Below, piece by piece: positions 18,209 through 28,400 of a stretch of DNA of 64,000 nucleotides. The notes beneath the pieces were generated by a model. The model did no database searches, was not told the DNA's origin, and saw nothing but the letters and a program-made list of their open reading frames with translations. Made by a program: the position numbers and the translations under genes. Source of the DNA: Pedobacter sandarakinus (lineage in GTDB: Bacteria; Bacteroidota; Bacteroidia; Sphingobacteriales; Sphingobacteriaceae); contig NZ_JAPIVG010000005.1 of assembly GCF_026240095.1 (NCBI RefSeq), positions 310,001 to 374,000 on the forward strand, read 5' to 3'. How positions within the stretch are numbered: the first letter of the stretch is position 1; the number at the start of each line of letters is the position of its first letter.

Positions 18209-19510
18209 CTAAATTGATGTCATTTTTGACAGATATGCCGTAGGCATCATGCCTTTTTCTTTTTTGAAGGCATTGTAAAATGTGGCCTGATTTTTAAAAC
18301 CGGCACCTTGGGCAATGGCTTCTATCGTTATTTTATCTCCCAGTAAAGGGTATTGTTTCAAAAAATAATCTACCCGGTAAGCATTAATCCAATCCCTGAA
18401 ATTTTTGCCAATGTGATTGTTAAGTACGTACGAACAATGATGGACGGGGATATTAATTTTAGTGGCCAGGTCAATAATTTGCAACTCGGGTATGAGATAG
18501 AGCTTCTCATTTTCCATTACGTCTTTCATCAGCATAATATACAGCGAAATCTGTTGGACGTTTAAATTAGCTCTTTTTTGCTGTTGCGCCATTTCCTTTG
18601 GCAAATCAACAAGTTGCTGCTCCAATGCAGATGACGGTACGTCGATTGCCTGTGGCTTAATCTTTCCATCCGTTAAGTTGGTGAAGCTAATTTCTTCCAA
18701 TTTATTGTCTGATGGTTTTGTTTCCTCAACCAATTGATATTCACTGTTCTTTCTATTCCAGTCGATTGAAACCAGCAAAAAACCATAAAACATATGTGGG
18801 CGATGGAGTGTGTAAAGTAATATTGAAATGAGCAGGCCACAAGTGATGGTAAGCAATGTTGTACTTCCAACAACGATACCCTCAGTTTTAAGTAATAACG
18901 GTACCAGTCGCATAAATTGGAATACACTAACAATACTTAGCAGGAAGAATACCCAATATTTGATCTGCGAATTTGATGCCTTTGAGAGACTTGCTTTATT
19001 TCTGACTACGCTAAACCATGTCAGCATCAAATATCCTAGCGTTACCAGAGGTCTAAAGAGTTGGTGAAAGGCAGGTGGAAAAAGTCCACTTCTTTCAGTG
19101 AGGCTATGGAATCCGTTTTCTGTAAGTTGCAAGCTAATCAGCTCCCAATTTAAAGGAGCGAGGTGTGGCCAGGGGATAACATGTATTAGCGCTAATAAAG
19201 CCGGTATAAAGTGTAGCCATTCTAATTTTTTGAGTCCTTTTCGCTGATTGATAAAGCCATTGATATAGAGATAAAAACATGCGGGGGCAGCGAAAAAGAG
19301 CGGTGTAAAAATTTGATACAAATAGCTTAACAAAGCTGGTTCACGCAAACTAATTAATAGCGCATTAAATACCTGGCCGAATTTAGCAAACAGCATAACT
19401 GCCAAAAGAAGATTTTGTTTCTTATTACCCTTTTTTGCAAAAAAGAGGTGCACTGAAAATAAAAGCAAAAAGAAACAAGTAATTCCGGCAAGAAAACTTA
19501 GATACTGCAT
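18209..19510 (-). CDS. Membrane-anchored AraC-family transcriptional regulator
   Basis: This 433-aa protein has about seven hydrophobic helices in residues 1-235, a linker, and a C-terminal AraC-type DNA-binding domain (about 337-433) with the second helix-turn-helix visible as AGFKNQATFYNAFKKE followed by GMMPTAYL. This architecture is frequent in Bacteroidota, where the membrane part is thought to sense a signal and the AraC domain to act at a promoter. It is a single gene with no obvious partner; porV lies 118 nt downstream on the same strand. Confidence 0.88.
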   Translation of the reverse strand: MQYLSFLAGITCFFLLLFSVHLFFAKKGNKKQNLLLAVMLFAKFGQVFNALLISLREPALLSYLYQIFTPLFFAAPACFYLYINGFINQRKGLKKLEWLHFIPALLALIHVIPWPHLAPLNWELISLQLTENGFHSLTERSGLFPPAFHQLFRPLVTLGYLMLTWFSVVRNKASLSKASNSQIKYWVFFLLSIVSVFQFMRLVPLLLKTEGIVVGSTTLLTITCGLLISILLYTLHRPHMFYGFLLVSIDWNRKNSEYQLVEETKPSDNKLEEISFTNLTDGKIKPQAIDVPSSALEQQLVDLPKEMAQQQKRANLNVQQISLYIMLMKDVMENEKLYLIPELQIIDLATKINIPVHHCSYVLNNHIGKNFRDWINAYRVDYFLKQYPLLGDKITIEAIAQGAGFKNQATFYNAFKKEKGMMPTAYLSKMTSI

Positions 19511-19628
19511 ATGTGTACGCTAAGTTAATTGTTTGATGTGAATTATTGTGTCATTCAGTTTATTTTTTGATAATAATCAATTTTATGACATTTGATGTGA
19601 GCTGATTTTCCTAAAGAAGACATTAGAC

Positions 19629-20819
19629 CTAATTGACTTGTGGATTACGGTAGTTTGATTTTGTATTGCCAAAATTGAAAAGCAAGCTAAACCTAAGTGT
19701 ATTTGCTAAAGGGCTTTGTTGAGTGGTGGCAGCGAGGTATGAAAGATCTATGTTTACAACGTTGTATTTCAATCCGGCACCGACCGTAAAATATTGCGTA
19801 TCACCTTTTTGTGGGCTTTCATAGTGATAGCCAGCACGAAGGGCAAATTGTTTATTATAACGATATTCAATCCCGGTAGAAATACTAACCTCTCTCAATT
19901 CTTCGCTGAAACCTCCTGGTGCATCGCTGAAAGAACCAAAAATACCTGCTGGAACGGAGCGGTTAGGATCTTTTCCACTGATGATATTTCCTTGAATGTC
20001 ATAGATAGGCTGCGTGGGTACCAGCAATTTGTTGAAATCCAATGCAAAGGTAAGCTCACTATAACTGTCTACCAGGAAGGTAGATGCACCACCAATTTTA
20101 AGATTTGTAGGCAAAAAATAGCTGTCTCCTTCTGCGCTGTAGCTCATCTTAGTTCCTATATTAGCAATATTTGCACCCAAGGATAAGATGGCATCGCTAC
20201 CCAATAATTGAGTATTGGTTTTAACAATTCCTGAAATATCTACTGCAACAGCCTGGCCTGCAGAGCTTAATTGCGTACTTCCAAAGAGTCCAGATGAAAG
20301 GTTAGAACGAATGTACCTCAGGGTAGTGCCCAATGCGAAGCCATCGCCAAAGCTTCGAACAAAGGAAGCATCCAATGCCAATTCACTCGGACTAAAACTC
20401 CCCAAATCTTGCTGGTTCTCGTCGATCAGGTTAATGGATCCTAGCGAAAAATATCGCATTGACGCAGCAATGGTATTTCTATCATCCAGCTTATAGTAAC
20501 CACTTAAATAAGCTAAATTAATATCGGGTACCAGGTTTTTTAACCATGGGCTATACGATACGCCAAACCCATAATCATCTGGTAAATAAGCAAGTTTTGA
20601 AACGTTAATACTAGAACTGTTAGCATCTCCCTCTACTGCCACACCAGCATTTCCCATACTGCCAGCTCTGGCATCGGGGGTAATTAACATGAAAGGTACT
20701 GCAGTAATGATATTGTTTGTTTGGCTTCCATTTGTTGTGGTTTGTGCATTGGCAGAAACGGCAATAAGCAGGGTAACCAAAAATGTAAGTGATGCTCTTG
20801 GGATGTAGCTTTTAAACAT
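19629..20819 (-). CDS. porV: Type IX secretion outer-membrane protein PorV
   Basis: This 396-aa outer-membrane beta-barrel of the FadL-like family acts in T9SS as a shuttle that takes cargo carrying a C-terminal sorting domain from the translocon to the attachment complex. A signal peptide covers 1-26 (ends ...SANAQ). The family block ITAVPFMLITPDARAGSMG follows, with alternating barrel strands to the end. I chose ATG 20819; the frame extends two codons to a TTG at 20825, which is less likely. Two large T9SS cargo genes lie divergently next to it. Confidence 0.87.
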   Translation of the reverse strand: MFKSYIPRASLTFLVTLLIAVSANAQTTTNGSQTNNIITAVPFMLITPDARAGSMGNAGVAVEGDANSSSINVSKLAYLPDDYGFGVSYSPWLKNLVPDINLAYLSGYYKLDDRNTIAASMRYFSLGSINLIDENQQDLGSFSPSELALDASFVRSFGDGFALGTTLRYIRSNLSSGLFGSTQLSSAGQAVAVDISGIVKTNTQLLGSDAILSLGANIANIGTKMSYSAEGDSYFLPTNLKIGGASTFLVDSYSELTFALDFNKLLVPTQPIYDIQGNIISGKDPNRSVPAGIFGSFSDAPGGFSEELREVSISTGIEYRYNKQFALRAGYHYESPQKGDTQYFTVGAGLKYNVVNIDLSYLAATTQQSPLANTLRFSLLFNFGNTKSNYRNPQVN

Positions 20820-21180
20820 TTTCAAAATTAATAATTAAAATCAATGTAGTACTTACGAATTTTTTCGAGAAGAAAGATTGGTAAGGATACGTTTTTAAAG
20901 ACAGCTAAAAAAAAAGATAGTTAAGAAAAAACCAAGATTTGTTGCATTCCGTATTTAGTCCAACTAAACAGACAAACCCTTCGTTCTATCGCTCAAAGTT
21001 AAATTCGTTCCAAAAAAATTGTATCACGATTGATAATATTTATATATCGTTGACTAACAGTATTTTGCATTTTATTTTTCGTATTAAGTGATCAAAACAT
21101 GAAGATATAAGTCAAATTAATAATACAAATGTCTAAATAATGATTATTTTTGTTCATCGCTTATCAATATGTCCCTATTT
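20820..21180. other. Divergent intergenic region between porV and first T9SS cargo gene
   Basis: This is about 360 strongly A/T-rich bases. A TATTTTTG at 21145-21152 matches the Bacteroidota -7 consensus on the plus strand but has no TTG at the expected distance. On the minus strand TAACTTTG (21001-20994) is a -7-like box for porV, again without a well-spaced -33. Either could be a promoter; I cannot decide. No RNA gene seen. Confidence 0.35.
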
Positions 21181-24100
21181 ATGAAAAGATCTTTTACGCT
21201 ACTCGTTCTTTTTGGCTTCTTGTTTCATTTTCCACTCCGAGCGCAAGAATCATCGGGCGAAGACTTTTACTATAATAATTTCGATAACAATAATTTAGGG
21301 GCTACCGCGACTCGCACTGGTGCATCTACTATCGCACTGGTTTCCGCAACACCATCGGGCTACCAACTTGCTGCTGCAAATGCAGGCACAACCTTATCAA
21401 ACATCAGGTGGAATTTTTTTGGTAACGGAACGGGGACATCGTTAAGTACTAAAAACTGGGAGTGGGAAATAGACTATTCGGCAACTGCTAATGGAGGCGA
21501 AATAGATAAAACAACACCAGATGCAAATTCGTGGAGATATTGGCTTACCACAACTGGTTACACTGGTACTAATGGCAATAATACTCTTGGTGTTTATCTC
21601 ACCCACTCAGGTACAAGCATAAGACTTCGGTACAAAACAAGTGGCAATGGAGCTGGCCAGTTTCAACCACTTTGCGCTGATATTCCCATTACTAATGGCG
21701 TTAAATACCAGATTAGGGTTGTACGCAGCTATATTACAAGGCAATGGAAAGTGTATGTCCTTAACATGTCTTCAGGAGCAACAACCCCGTATAATGGTAA
21801 TTACGATGACGGCTCTGCGAGTGCCGTTAATTACCGCTATTCTTATTTAGAATCTAATTGTAATATTGCGGGAAGATATACATGGGATGACCTAAATATG
21901 TATGCTGCGCAGGTTTACTATGAACCAATTACTGCTGCAAGCAATGGCATTACACCTCAACCCATTTCACCTGGACAAACTAACGTAATTCCTTATGGCA
22001 TTGGAGTAAACATTAGGGGAGATATCGAATTTGGAAGAATCAGATTTACCGCTTCAGGCGGAAATCCTCAAGGCATTTATCAATCGGGCAGAATTTATAA
22101 ATCGCTTGATGCATCGTTCTCTACCGCAGATATATATTTGAAAGATATTAGCGTGTTTAACAACGGTACCAACCAGATCGATCTTACGAACACTAACGAT
22201 GGTCCGCAATACTATTATTCATCCGGGAATCGTGACGGATCGCTATTTACTTCACATTATTATTTTCTGCTTCTTCAGGCTCGAAACCCATTTAATCCCG
22301 CAGGAACTACGGCTATAGACTTCGCGGTTAGTCCAACCGGAGACGATAATTATGCATCTTTTTTCCAAACAGGATTTCCTGTAGCAGTGTCTACCACCTA
22401 CGACTGGAACGGCAATACGAGTAGCGATTGGACAGTAGCTTCTAACTGGACGCCAAATGGTATTCCCGGGCCATATGACGTAGCGAGAGTGGGTTCGTCA
22501 GTTTCGTTTAATAACCAACCAACTATCTCAGCAGGAACAACCACGGTTGGTAGTGTAACTTTTGGTGTGCTTAAGCAAATTGATTTCACAATCAATGGAA
22601 CCCTTAATGTAAATAATACGATAACGCAGGCAAATGCTGCCAATGCAGACATCGAAACAGATTTTTTAGGAACGGGGGCGGTTATTGCGAAGAATGTTAA
22701 TATTGGAACCTTGTCTTCATTATCTGCCGCTGTTATACTCAACACAAACAATACCACTCGAATTAGAACATATGTAAATTTTACAATCACTTCTGATTTG
22801 ATTGTCAATTCATATACCAGAAATGGCACCCCTTATCGAACAAATAATTCAGGCATACTGGTTTATCAAAACACCACATCTATCAATTCAATAATAAGTA
22901 CGCATGGAAGTGCCAACAATATTTCGGGAGTCTACCTTGCTGGCGGAGGGTTGAAGTTTACAGGGCCTGCCGCTCTGGATAATATTTCAACTATAGGTAA
23001 AACTGTTTTGCTTACTGCTGGAGCCAGCTCTACAATTGAGTACAACAGTGATGTTGCACAAAAAGTATATCCCGCTGCGGCTTCTTTTGGGCAAGACCCT
23101 TTCGCCAATCCAAACCTTGAAATTGGCTATAGTTCTGTGCGATTTACAGGGGCTGGCACTAAAACAGTCCTTGCCGGAGACTTTAAGATTAAAGCAAATT
23201 GGAATTCGACTGGTGGGAAAGTTGATGCAACAACCAATGCCGTAAATATGATGTTTTATGGAACAACCCAGACAATTACAGATAACGGTTCTGATAATGG
23301 CAACGGAGTATTTTTTAAGAATGTTACTTTCAGTGGAGGCGGTACGAAAACCTTTACAGCAACATCAGGCGGGAAATTTTCAATTGCCCCTGATGGGATC
23401 GTTTCATTATCAGGAAATTCTACCGTAAATGCCGGAGGGATATTGTATTTAAAATCCTCAGCATCAAGCTCGGCCACCGTTGCATCTATCCCTGCTGGCT
23501 CAGCTATCACTGGAGATGCATTTGTTGAACGTTTCATGAAAGGTGGTTCGAATGCGAGGAGGGGTTATCGTTTGGTATCATCGCCTGTGAGGCAAACAGC
23601 AACACAATATAATGTACTTAACCTCATGCAAAACATGTACATTACCGGCGCTGGCGGTGTTGCTAATGGTTTTGACGCCTCTCCAAATAATGGGGCAACC
23701 ATCTACAAGTACAAAGAAAGTAATCTAGGCAATGCCTCAGCAGCAGATTATACGCCTATAACCTCTGTATCTACCGACCTATTTAACCAAGGGCAAGGTA
23801 TGTATTTATTTTATCGAGGTAAAAAAACAGCAACCGATGCCAATGGCATTTCTCGTTTTAGTACGGCTGTAATTCCCGAAGATAATGTAGTGGCTTTTAA
23901 AGGAAATCTAATACAAAATGTCATTAATTTCAATTTGTCTTACACCCCAACTACTCCAAGTAACGCAGCAGATGGGTTTAACTTAGTGGGGAATCCTTAT
24001 GCATCTACCATAGATGTAGAATCTACAGGCTTCGCTACCGACAACCCTAATTTAAGAACGTTCTACTATCTCGATCCTTCTACTAAGCAGTTTACCGTTT

Positions 24101-25281
24101 ATCTTAAATCTGGAGCCACTAATCCTGGCCTTTCAACCAGTAACGCCTCAAGATATATCGCCAGTGGACAGGGCTTTTTTGTTAAAGCAACAGCTACCGG
24201 ACAAAGCATAAGATTTAATGAAAGCCATAAAGTAAATAACCAGTTAACAGGCTTGCAACTTTTAATGGGCACAACTCCTATTGCCAAAGCGACCCCAAGC
24301 TATTTTAAACTGGCGATGGAGAGTACTACTGATACGACTGCGAAAGATGATATTGTACTCAATTTTAATTCGCTAGCCAGTTCGGCTTATGTTGATGGCG
24401 AGGATGCATTTGATTTTGGTGGTAACGGAACAACATTTTTATCAAGCCTTTCTACAGACCAGGTAAGGGTAGCCATAAACACATTGCCTGCTATTACAAG
24501 CAAACTGCGGATTCCAATTGTTGCAAACAGTACCGTATCTGGCGACTTTACCTTCGCTGCGGGAAATTTGAGCTCGATTGATCAGAAGTGGAATGTGTTT
24601 TTGGTTGATCATTATAAAGCTGACTCGGTAAAGCTTAATATTTCACCTAGTTATTCCTTCGCTGTAAATCGCTCTATCCCTGAAACTTATGCTGCAAATA
24701 GGTTCGAAATCAGTTTTGAAGAAAAGCCATCTTACCTTGCAAAATTGCTCAGTTTTACGGGTAGTGTTGCAGGAGATGATGTATCAATTGCGTGGAAACC
24801 TGCTTCTTCGCCGGCTTATGACGTAACCTTCACGCTCCAAAGATCGGTTGATCAAAACAGTTATACTGATGTTTTTAATGCTAAATCAGATGATCGGACC
24901 ATTTATTCTTTTAGAGATTTAGATTTACCTGGAAATACTTACTACTATAGGTTGAAACAGGAAGATGTAAATGGTTATGTGAGCTATTCAGCGGTTCTGC
25001 CTTTAACGGTTAATACCATTTCAATTACCGAAGCTCCGTTTAAATTATACCCTATTCCCTTCAAATCTAATTATACCATAGATCTTAATTTAAAAGATCA
25101 AATAGATGTAAATGTGAGGTTGATTGATATTTTCGGCAAGGTTGTGCAACGTTATTTATCTAAAACTAAATCGTGGAATATGGATGCTTCTACATTACCT
25201 GCGGGCACTTATATTATCGAAATTATTAACAATGGCACTAACGAGTTAATTGGCAGGAAGAAAATATTTAAAGGGATGTAA
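21181..25281 (+). CDS. Very large T9SS-secreted surface protein (type A sorting domain)
   Basis: This protein of about 1366 aa has a signal peptide MKRSFTLLVLFGF... ending RAQ. I chose ATG 21181; ATG 21169 adds four residues. It is rich in Thr, Ser, Asn and Gly and beta-structured: an N-terminal LamG-like region (to about 250), then adhesin-like beta-repeats including a WNGNTSSDWTVASNW block. A conserved half shared with the next gene starts near the block containing FVERFMKGG. The last 75 residues are a T9SS type A sorting domain (LYPIPFKSNYTIDLNL ... GTYIIEI ... KKIFKGM). It should be exported by Sec and secreted by T9SS to the cell surface. No enzyme motif is seen; adhesion or a matrix role is inference. 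Confidence 0.85.
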   Translation: MKRSFTLLVLFGFLFHFPLRAQESSGEDFYYNNFDNNNLGATATRTGASTIALVSATPSGYQLAAANAGTTLSNIRWNFFGNGTGTSLSTKNWEWEIDYSATANGGEIDKTTPDANSWRYWLTTTGYTGTNGNNTLGVYLTHSGTSIRLRYKTSGNGAGQFQPLCADIPITNGVKYQIRVVRSYITRQWKVYVLNMSSGATTPYNGNYDDGSASAVNYRYSYLESNCNIAGRYTWDDLNMYAAQVYYEPITAASNGITPQPISPGQTNVIPYGIGVNIRGDIEFGRIRFTASGGNPQGIYQSGRIYKSLDASFSTADIYLKDISVFNNGTNQIDLTNTNDGPQYYYSSGNRDGSLFTSHYYFLLLQARNPFNPAGTTAIDFAVSPTGDDNYASFFQTGFPVAVSTTYDWNGNTSSDWTVASNWTPNGIPGPYDVARVGSSVSFNNQPTISAGTTTVGSVTFGVLKQIDFTINGTLNVNNTITQANAANADIETDFLGTGAVIAKNVNIGTLSSLSAAVILNTNNTTRIRTYVNFTITSDLIVNSYTRNGTPYRTNNSGILVYQNTTSINSIISTHGSANNISGVYLAGGGLKFTGPAALDNISTIGKTVLLTAGASSTIEYNSDVAQKVYPAAASFGQDPFANPNLEIGYSSVRFTGAGTKTVLAGDFKIKANWNSTGGKVDATTNAVNMMFYGTTQTITDNGSDNGNGVFFKNVTFSGGGTKTFTATSGGKFSIAPDGIVSLSGNSTVNAGGILYLKSSASSSATVASIPAGSAITGDAFVERFMKGGSNARRGYRLVSSPVRQTATQYNVLNLMQNMYITGAGGVANGFDASPNNGATIYKYKESNLGNASAADYTPITSVSTDLFNQGQGMYLFYRGKKTATDANGISRFSTAVIPEDNVVAFKGNLIQNVINFNLSYTPTTPSNAADGFNLVGNPYASTIDVESTGFATDNPNLRTFYYLDPSTKQFTVYLKSGATNPGLSTSNASRYIASGQGFFVKATATGQSIRFNESHKVNNQLTGLQLLMGTTPIAKATPSYFKLAMESTTDTTAKDDIVLNFNSLASSAYVDGEDAFDFGGNGTTFLSSLSTDQVRVAINTLPAITSKLRIPIVANSTVSGDFTFAAGNLSSIDQKWNVFLVDHYKADSVKLNISPSYSFAVNRSIPETYAANRFEISFEEKPSYLAKLLSFTGSVAGDDVSIAWKPASSPAYDVTFTLQRSVDQNSYTDVFNAKSDDRTIYSFRDLDLPGNTYYYRLKQEDVNGYVSYSAVLPLTVNTISITEAPFKLYPIPFKSNYTIDLNLKDQIDVNVRLIDIFGKVVQRYLSKTKSWNMDASTLPAGTYIIEIINNGTNELIGRKKIFKGM

Positions 25282-25373
25282 GTGTAGATAGCAATAAAAG
25301 CTAATTCATTGGGGTTGTTGACATTTGTAAAGAACTAAATTCAATTGACTAATATCAATTGCGATTATATTTT

Positions 25374-25381
25374 TATTTTTG
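25374..25381 (+). promoter_or_regulatory. Candidate -7 box of the second T9SS cargo gene
   Basis: TATTTTTG matches TAnnTTTG and lies 55 nt before ATG 25437. A TTG occurs 12 nt upstream, much closer than the usual 19, so the -33 element is doubtful. If used, transcription starts after the in-frame TTG at 25359, which supports ATG 25437 as start. The same octamer lies before the paralogous gene at 21145. Confidence 0.35.
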
Positions 25382-25436
25382 CGTAAATCATTCAGATAGA
25401 CCATACCTATCTGTTAGTCCCAAACGAATTGCGCTT

Positions 25437-28400
25437 ATGGAAAATGTTGTACAAGAACGGATCTCCGGAATCTATCTCTTTAGGCCGAAATTTTTACCAT
25501 TTTTTTTATTGTTTGTGCTTTTTAGTATGGGGGCTGCTGGCCAAACAAATTACTATTCAAAATCGACAGGTAGTCTAAGTACGCTGGCTACCTGGGGTGT
25601 TAATACGAATGGTAGCGGAGCATCTCCAGCAAGTTTTACTGCCGCCAACCAAATATTTAATATCAGAAATCAAGCAAGTCCTACGATAACAGCTGCTTGG
25701 ACAGTAACAGGAGCAGGTTCTAAAGTGATTGTTGGTGATGGCGCTTCAGCATGCAACTTTACCATACCATCTACCTTCGCAGTTTCTACATCTACCCTTA
25801 TTGATGTATCTAATGCCGGCACCCTTACCATATCAAACGCAACTATCCCTAATCTTGGAACACTTAACGCAAATAGTACAGTTAACTTCAGTTTAACGGC
25901 TAATCAAACAATACCAGCAAAAAGCTATGGTAACCTAATTATAAGTGGTAGTGCTAACAAAACATTGGGTGGTACGATTACAGTAGCAGGCGACTTTACA
26001 TTAAGTGGAAGCGCTAATTTCGTTCAAAACAATCTAAGTGCGAGTAATGCCATAACAATTAGCGGCGACATGAATTTAACTTCTTCCGGCACATATGATT
26101 TTAATACAAGTCTTACTGGTTCATCAAATGTTTCTTTAGCTGGAAACTATAATAATACTGGGTGCATTTTAACAACATCTGGTTTTGGTACAAGTACTCC
26201 AAATGGGAAAATAATATTTACCGGACCAAGTACGGTCGCCGCTCCGCAAACTTATACAAATACGCCTGTCACCAATAATACATTTGTAAATTTCGATGTT
26301 GCGAGTGGAGCTGTTCTTGAATTGAAGTCAAATTTACCTTTAACAAGATCAGTTACTTACAGGGGTATTCTAACAGTATTAAATGGTGGAACATTGAACT
26401 TAGGATTATTTGCAATTACAGAAGTGAATTCAAACACAACCTGTACAGTGAATTTAAATGCTGGCGGAACCTTGATTACCTCCAATGCTACAGGTTTAAC
26501 AGGTTCGTTCCCTGGTGCTAATACGACTGAAGTGTTCGACAATGCTGGAAATTATGAGTTCAGAGGAGTGAGTACAGGTACTTTCCCGAATACTACCATG
26601 AACGACCTAACCATTAATAATGCATCTACCACCACAACCACTGCTCAGGCTTTAACAGTCAATGGAAATTTAGCTATAAACGCTTCAAATATTTTTAATG
26701 TTGGTACAAATGCTATAGCAGGAACTGTCGCCTCAACATCTGGAACTGGTACCTTAAGAACTCAAAATACAACAGCCACACCTATTCCAACTGGAAAAAC
26801 TTGGAACTTCAATACGCAATTTGATGGTGTAGGCCAGACGGTACCACAAGGTTCTTACGATGGCGGTTTAACCATGAGTGGCGGCACTAAGACTTTTGCT
26901 ACCGGGCCAACTAATGTGGGAGGCAACTGGACTTCGGCCAGTTCATCTACCATCAACCTATCTACAAATAATGTCACCATCAATTTTGATGGAGTAACTA
27001 ACCAAACCATCACAGATGCCGGCTCAAATGGTGGTGCTGGAGTTGTATTTAGAGCCATTAATTTTTCTAATGCTGGAACAAAAACATTTTCTGGTAATAC
27101 CTCGGTCTTTGGAAACTGGACTTCAACGGGTGGTGAGGTCGATTTCTTAACCAATAATGTTACCGTAAACTTCACCGGTACTGCTGCGCAATCTCTATCT
27201 GATGCCGGTTCAGACTCCGGTGCCGGTATAGTCTTTAACAATGTCAACTTCTCGGGTGCTGGCACTAAAACAATGTCTGCAACCGGCAGTGGTAAATTTT
27301 CAGTCGCCGGATCAGGGGTACTCACTATGGCCGCATCAACACAACTGGCATCAGGTGGTGTATTGTATTTAAAATCTGTTGAAGATTTTACTGCATCTGT
27401 TGCAGCCATTCCAAACACATCAATTATTACTGGTGATGTATTTGTAGAACGCTTTATGAAAGGTGGGAACGATAATGCAAGAAGGGGATACCGTCTATTA
27501 TCCTCAGCTGTACATCCGGTGGCTTCAGCAACAAATTATAATGTTTTCAACCTAAAGCAAAACACCTACATTACTGGAAGTCCAGATGCGGCTAACATAG
27601 GTGCATCATCAGCAGGCAATGCTTCGCTTTTTGACTGGTCGCCAAATCATAATCCAACCATATATCGTTACAGTGAGCCAGTGAGTGGAGGCGTATCACC
27701 TGCAGATTATATTCCCATTGGTTTACCACTTACAAATAATGTTTTCAGGGTGGGCGAGGGGATGTATTTTTTCTTTAGAGGTTTAAGGTCAGCGGCAGAC
27801 GTAACAAGTGTTAGTAGATTTAGTACTTCGGTTAAACCGGAAGATAATACCTTAGTTTACAGTGGTGTGCTAAATCAGCAGAACTATTCTCCGGCGCTAA
27901 CCTATACCAATACCGCTAATGCAGCAGATGGTTACAATTTAGTCGGTAACCCATATCCATCTACCATCGATTTGCAATCTGCAAATATCACCTATACCAA
28001 CTTAACCAATTTCATTTACGTGCTTAATCCACAAACAAAAGTTTTTGGAGTTGCGGATCGCACTGGAGCAGTAGCTGCTACCGGGGGTGCCTCAAGATAC
28101 ATTGCCAGCGGACAGGGATTTTTCGTAAAAGCCAATGCGGCATCACCTGCCATCACGTTTCGGGAAACTGCTAAAGTTACCAATCAGCTTAAAACAGCTG
28201 TTTCTCCAATTTTGTTAATGGGCATCGAAGGCGTACAAAATGCAGTAATAAAGCCACAAATGTTTAATCTAAAAATGATTAATGAAGTAGATAGTAATGC
28301 GCAAGACGATATTGTAATCGCTTTTAACCCGAGTAATAAGCAAGTATTTGACGAAGGGGAAGATGCGTTCGACATGGGCGGCAATGGAACAACTTTCTTA

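Noticed and set aside
25359..25436. N-terminal extension of the second T9SS cargo gene from TTG 25359
   Set aside because: The extension has no signal-peptide character, overlaps a candidate promoter box and precedes a good ATG with a normal signal peptide.
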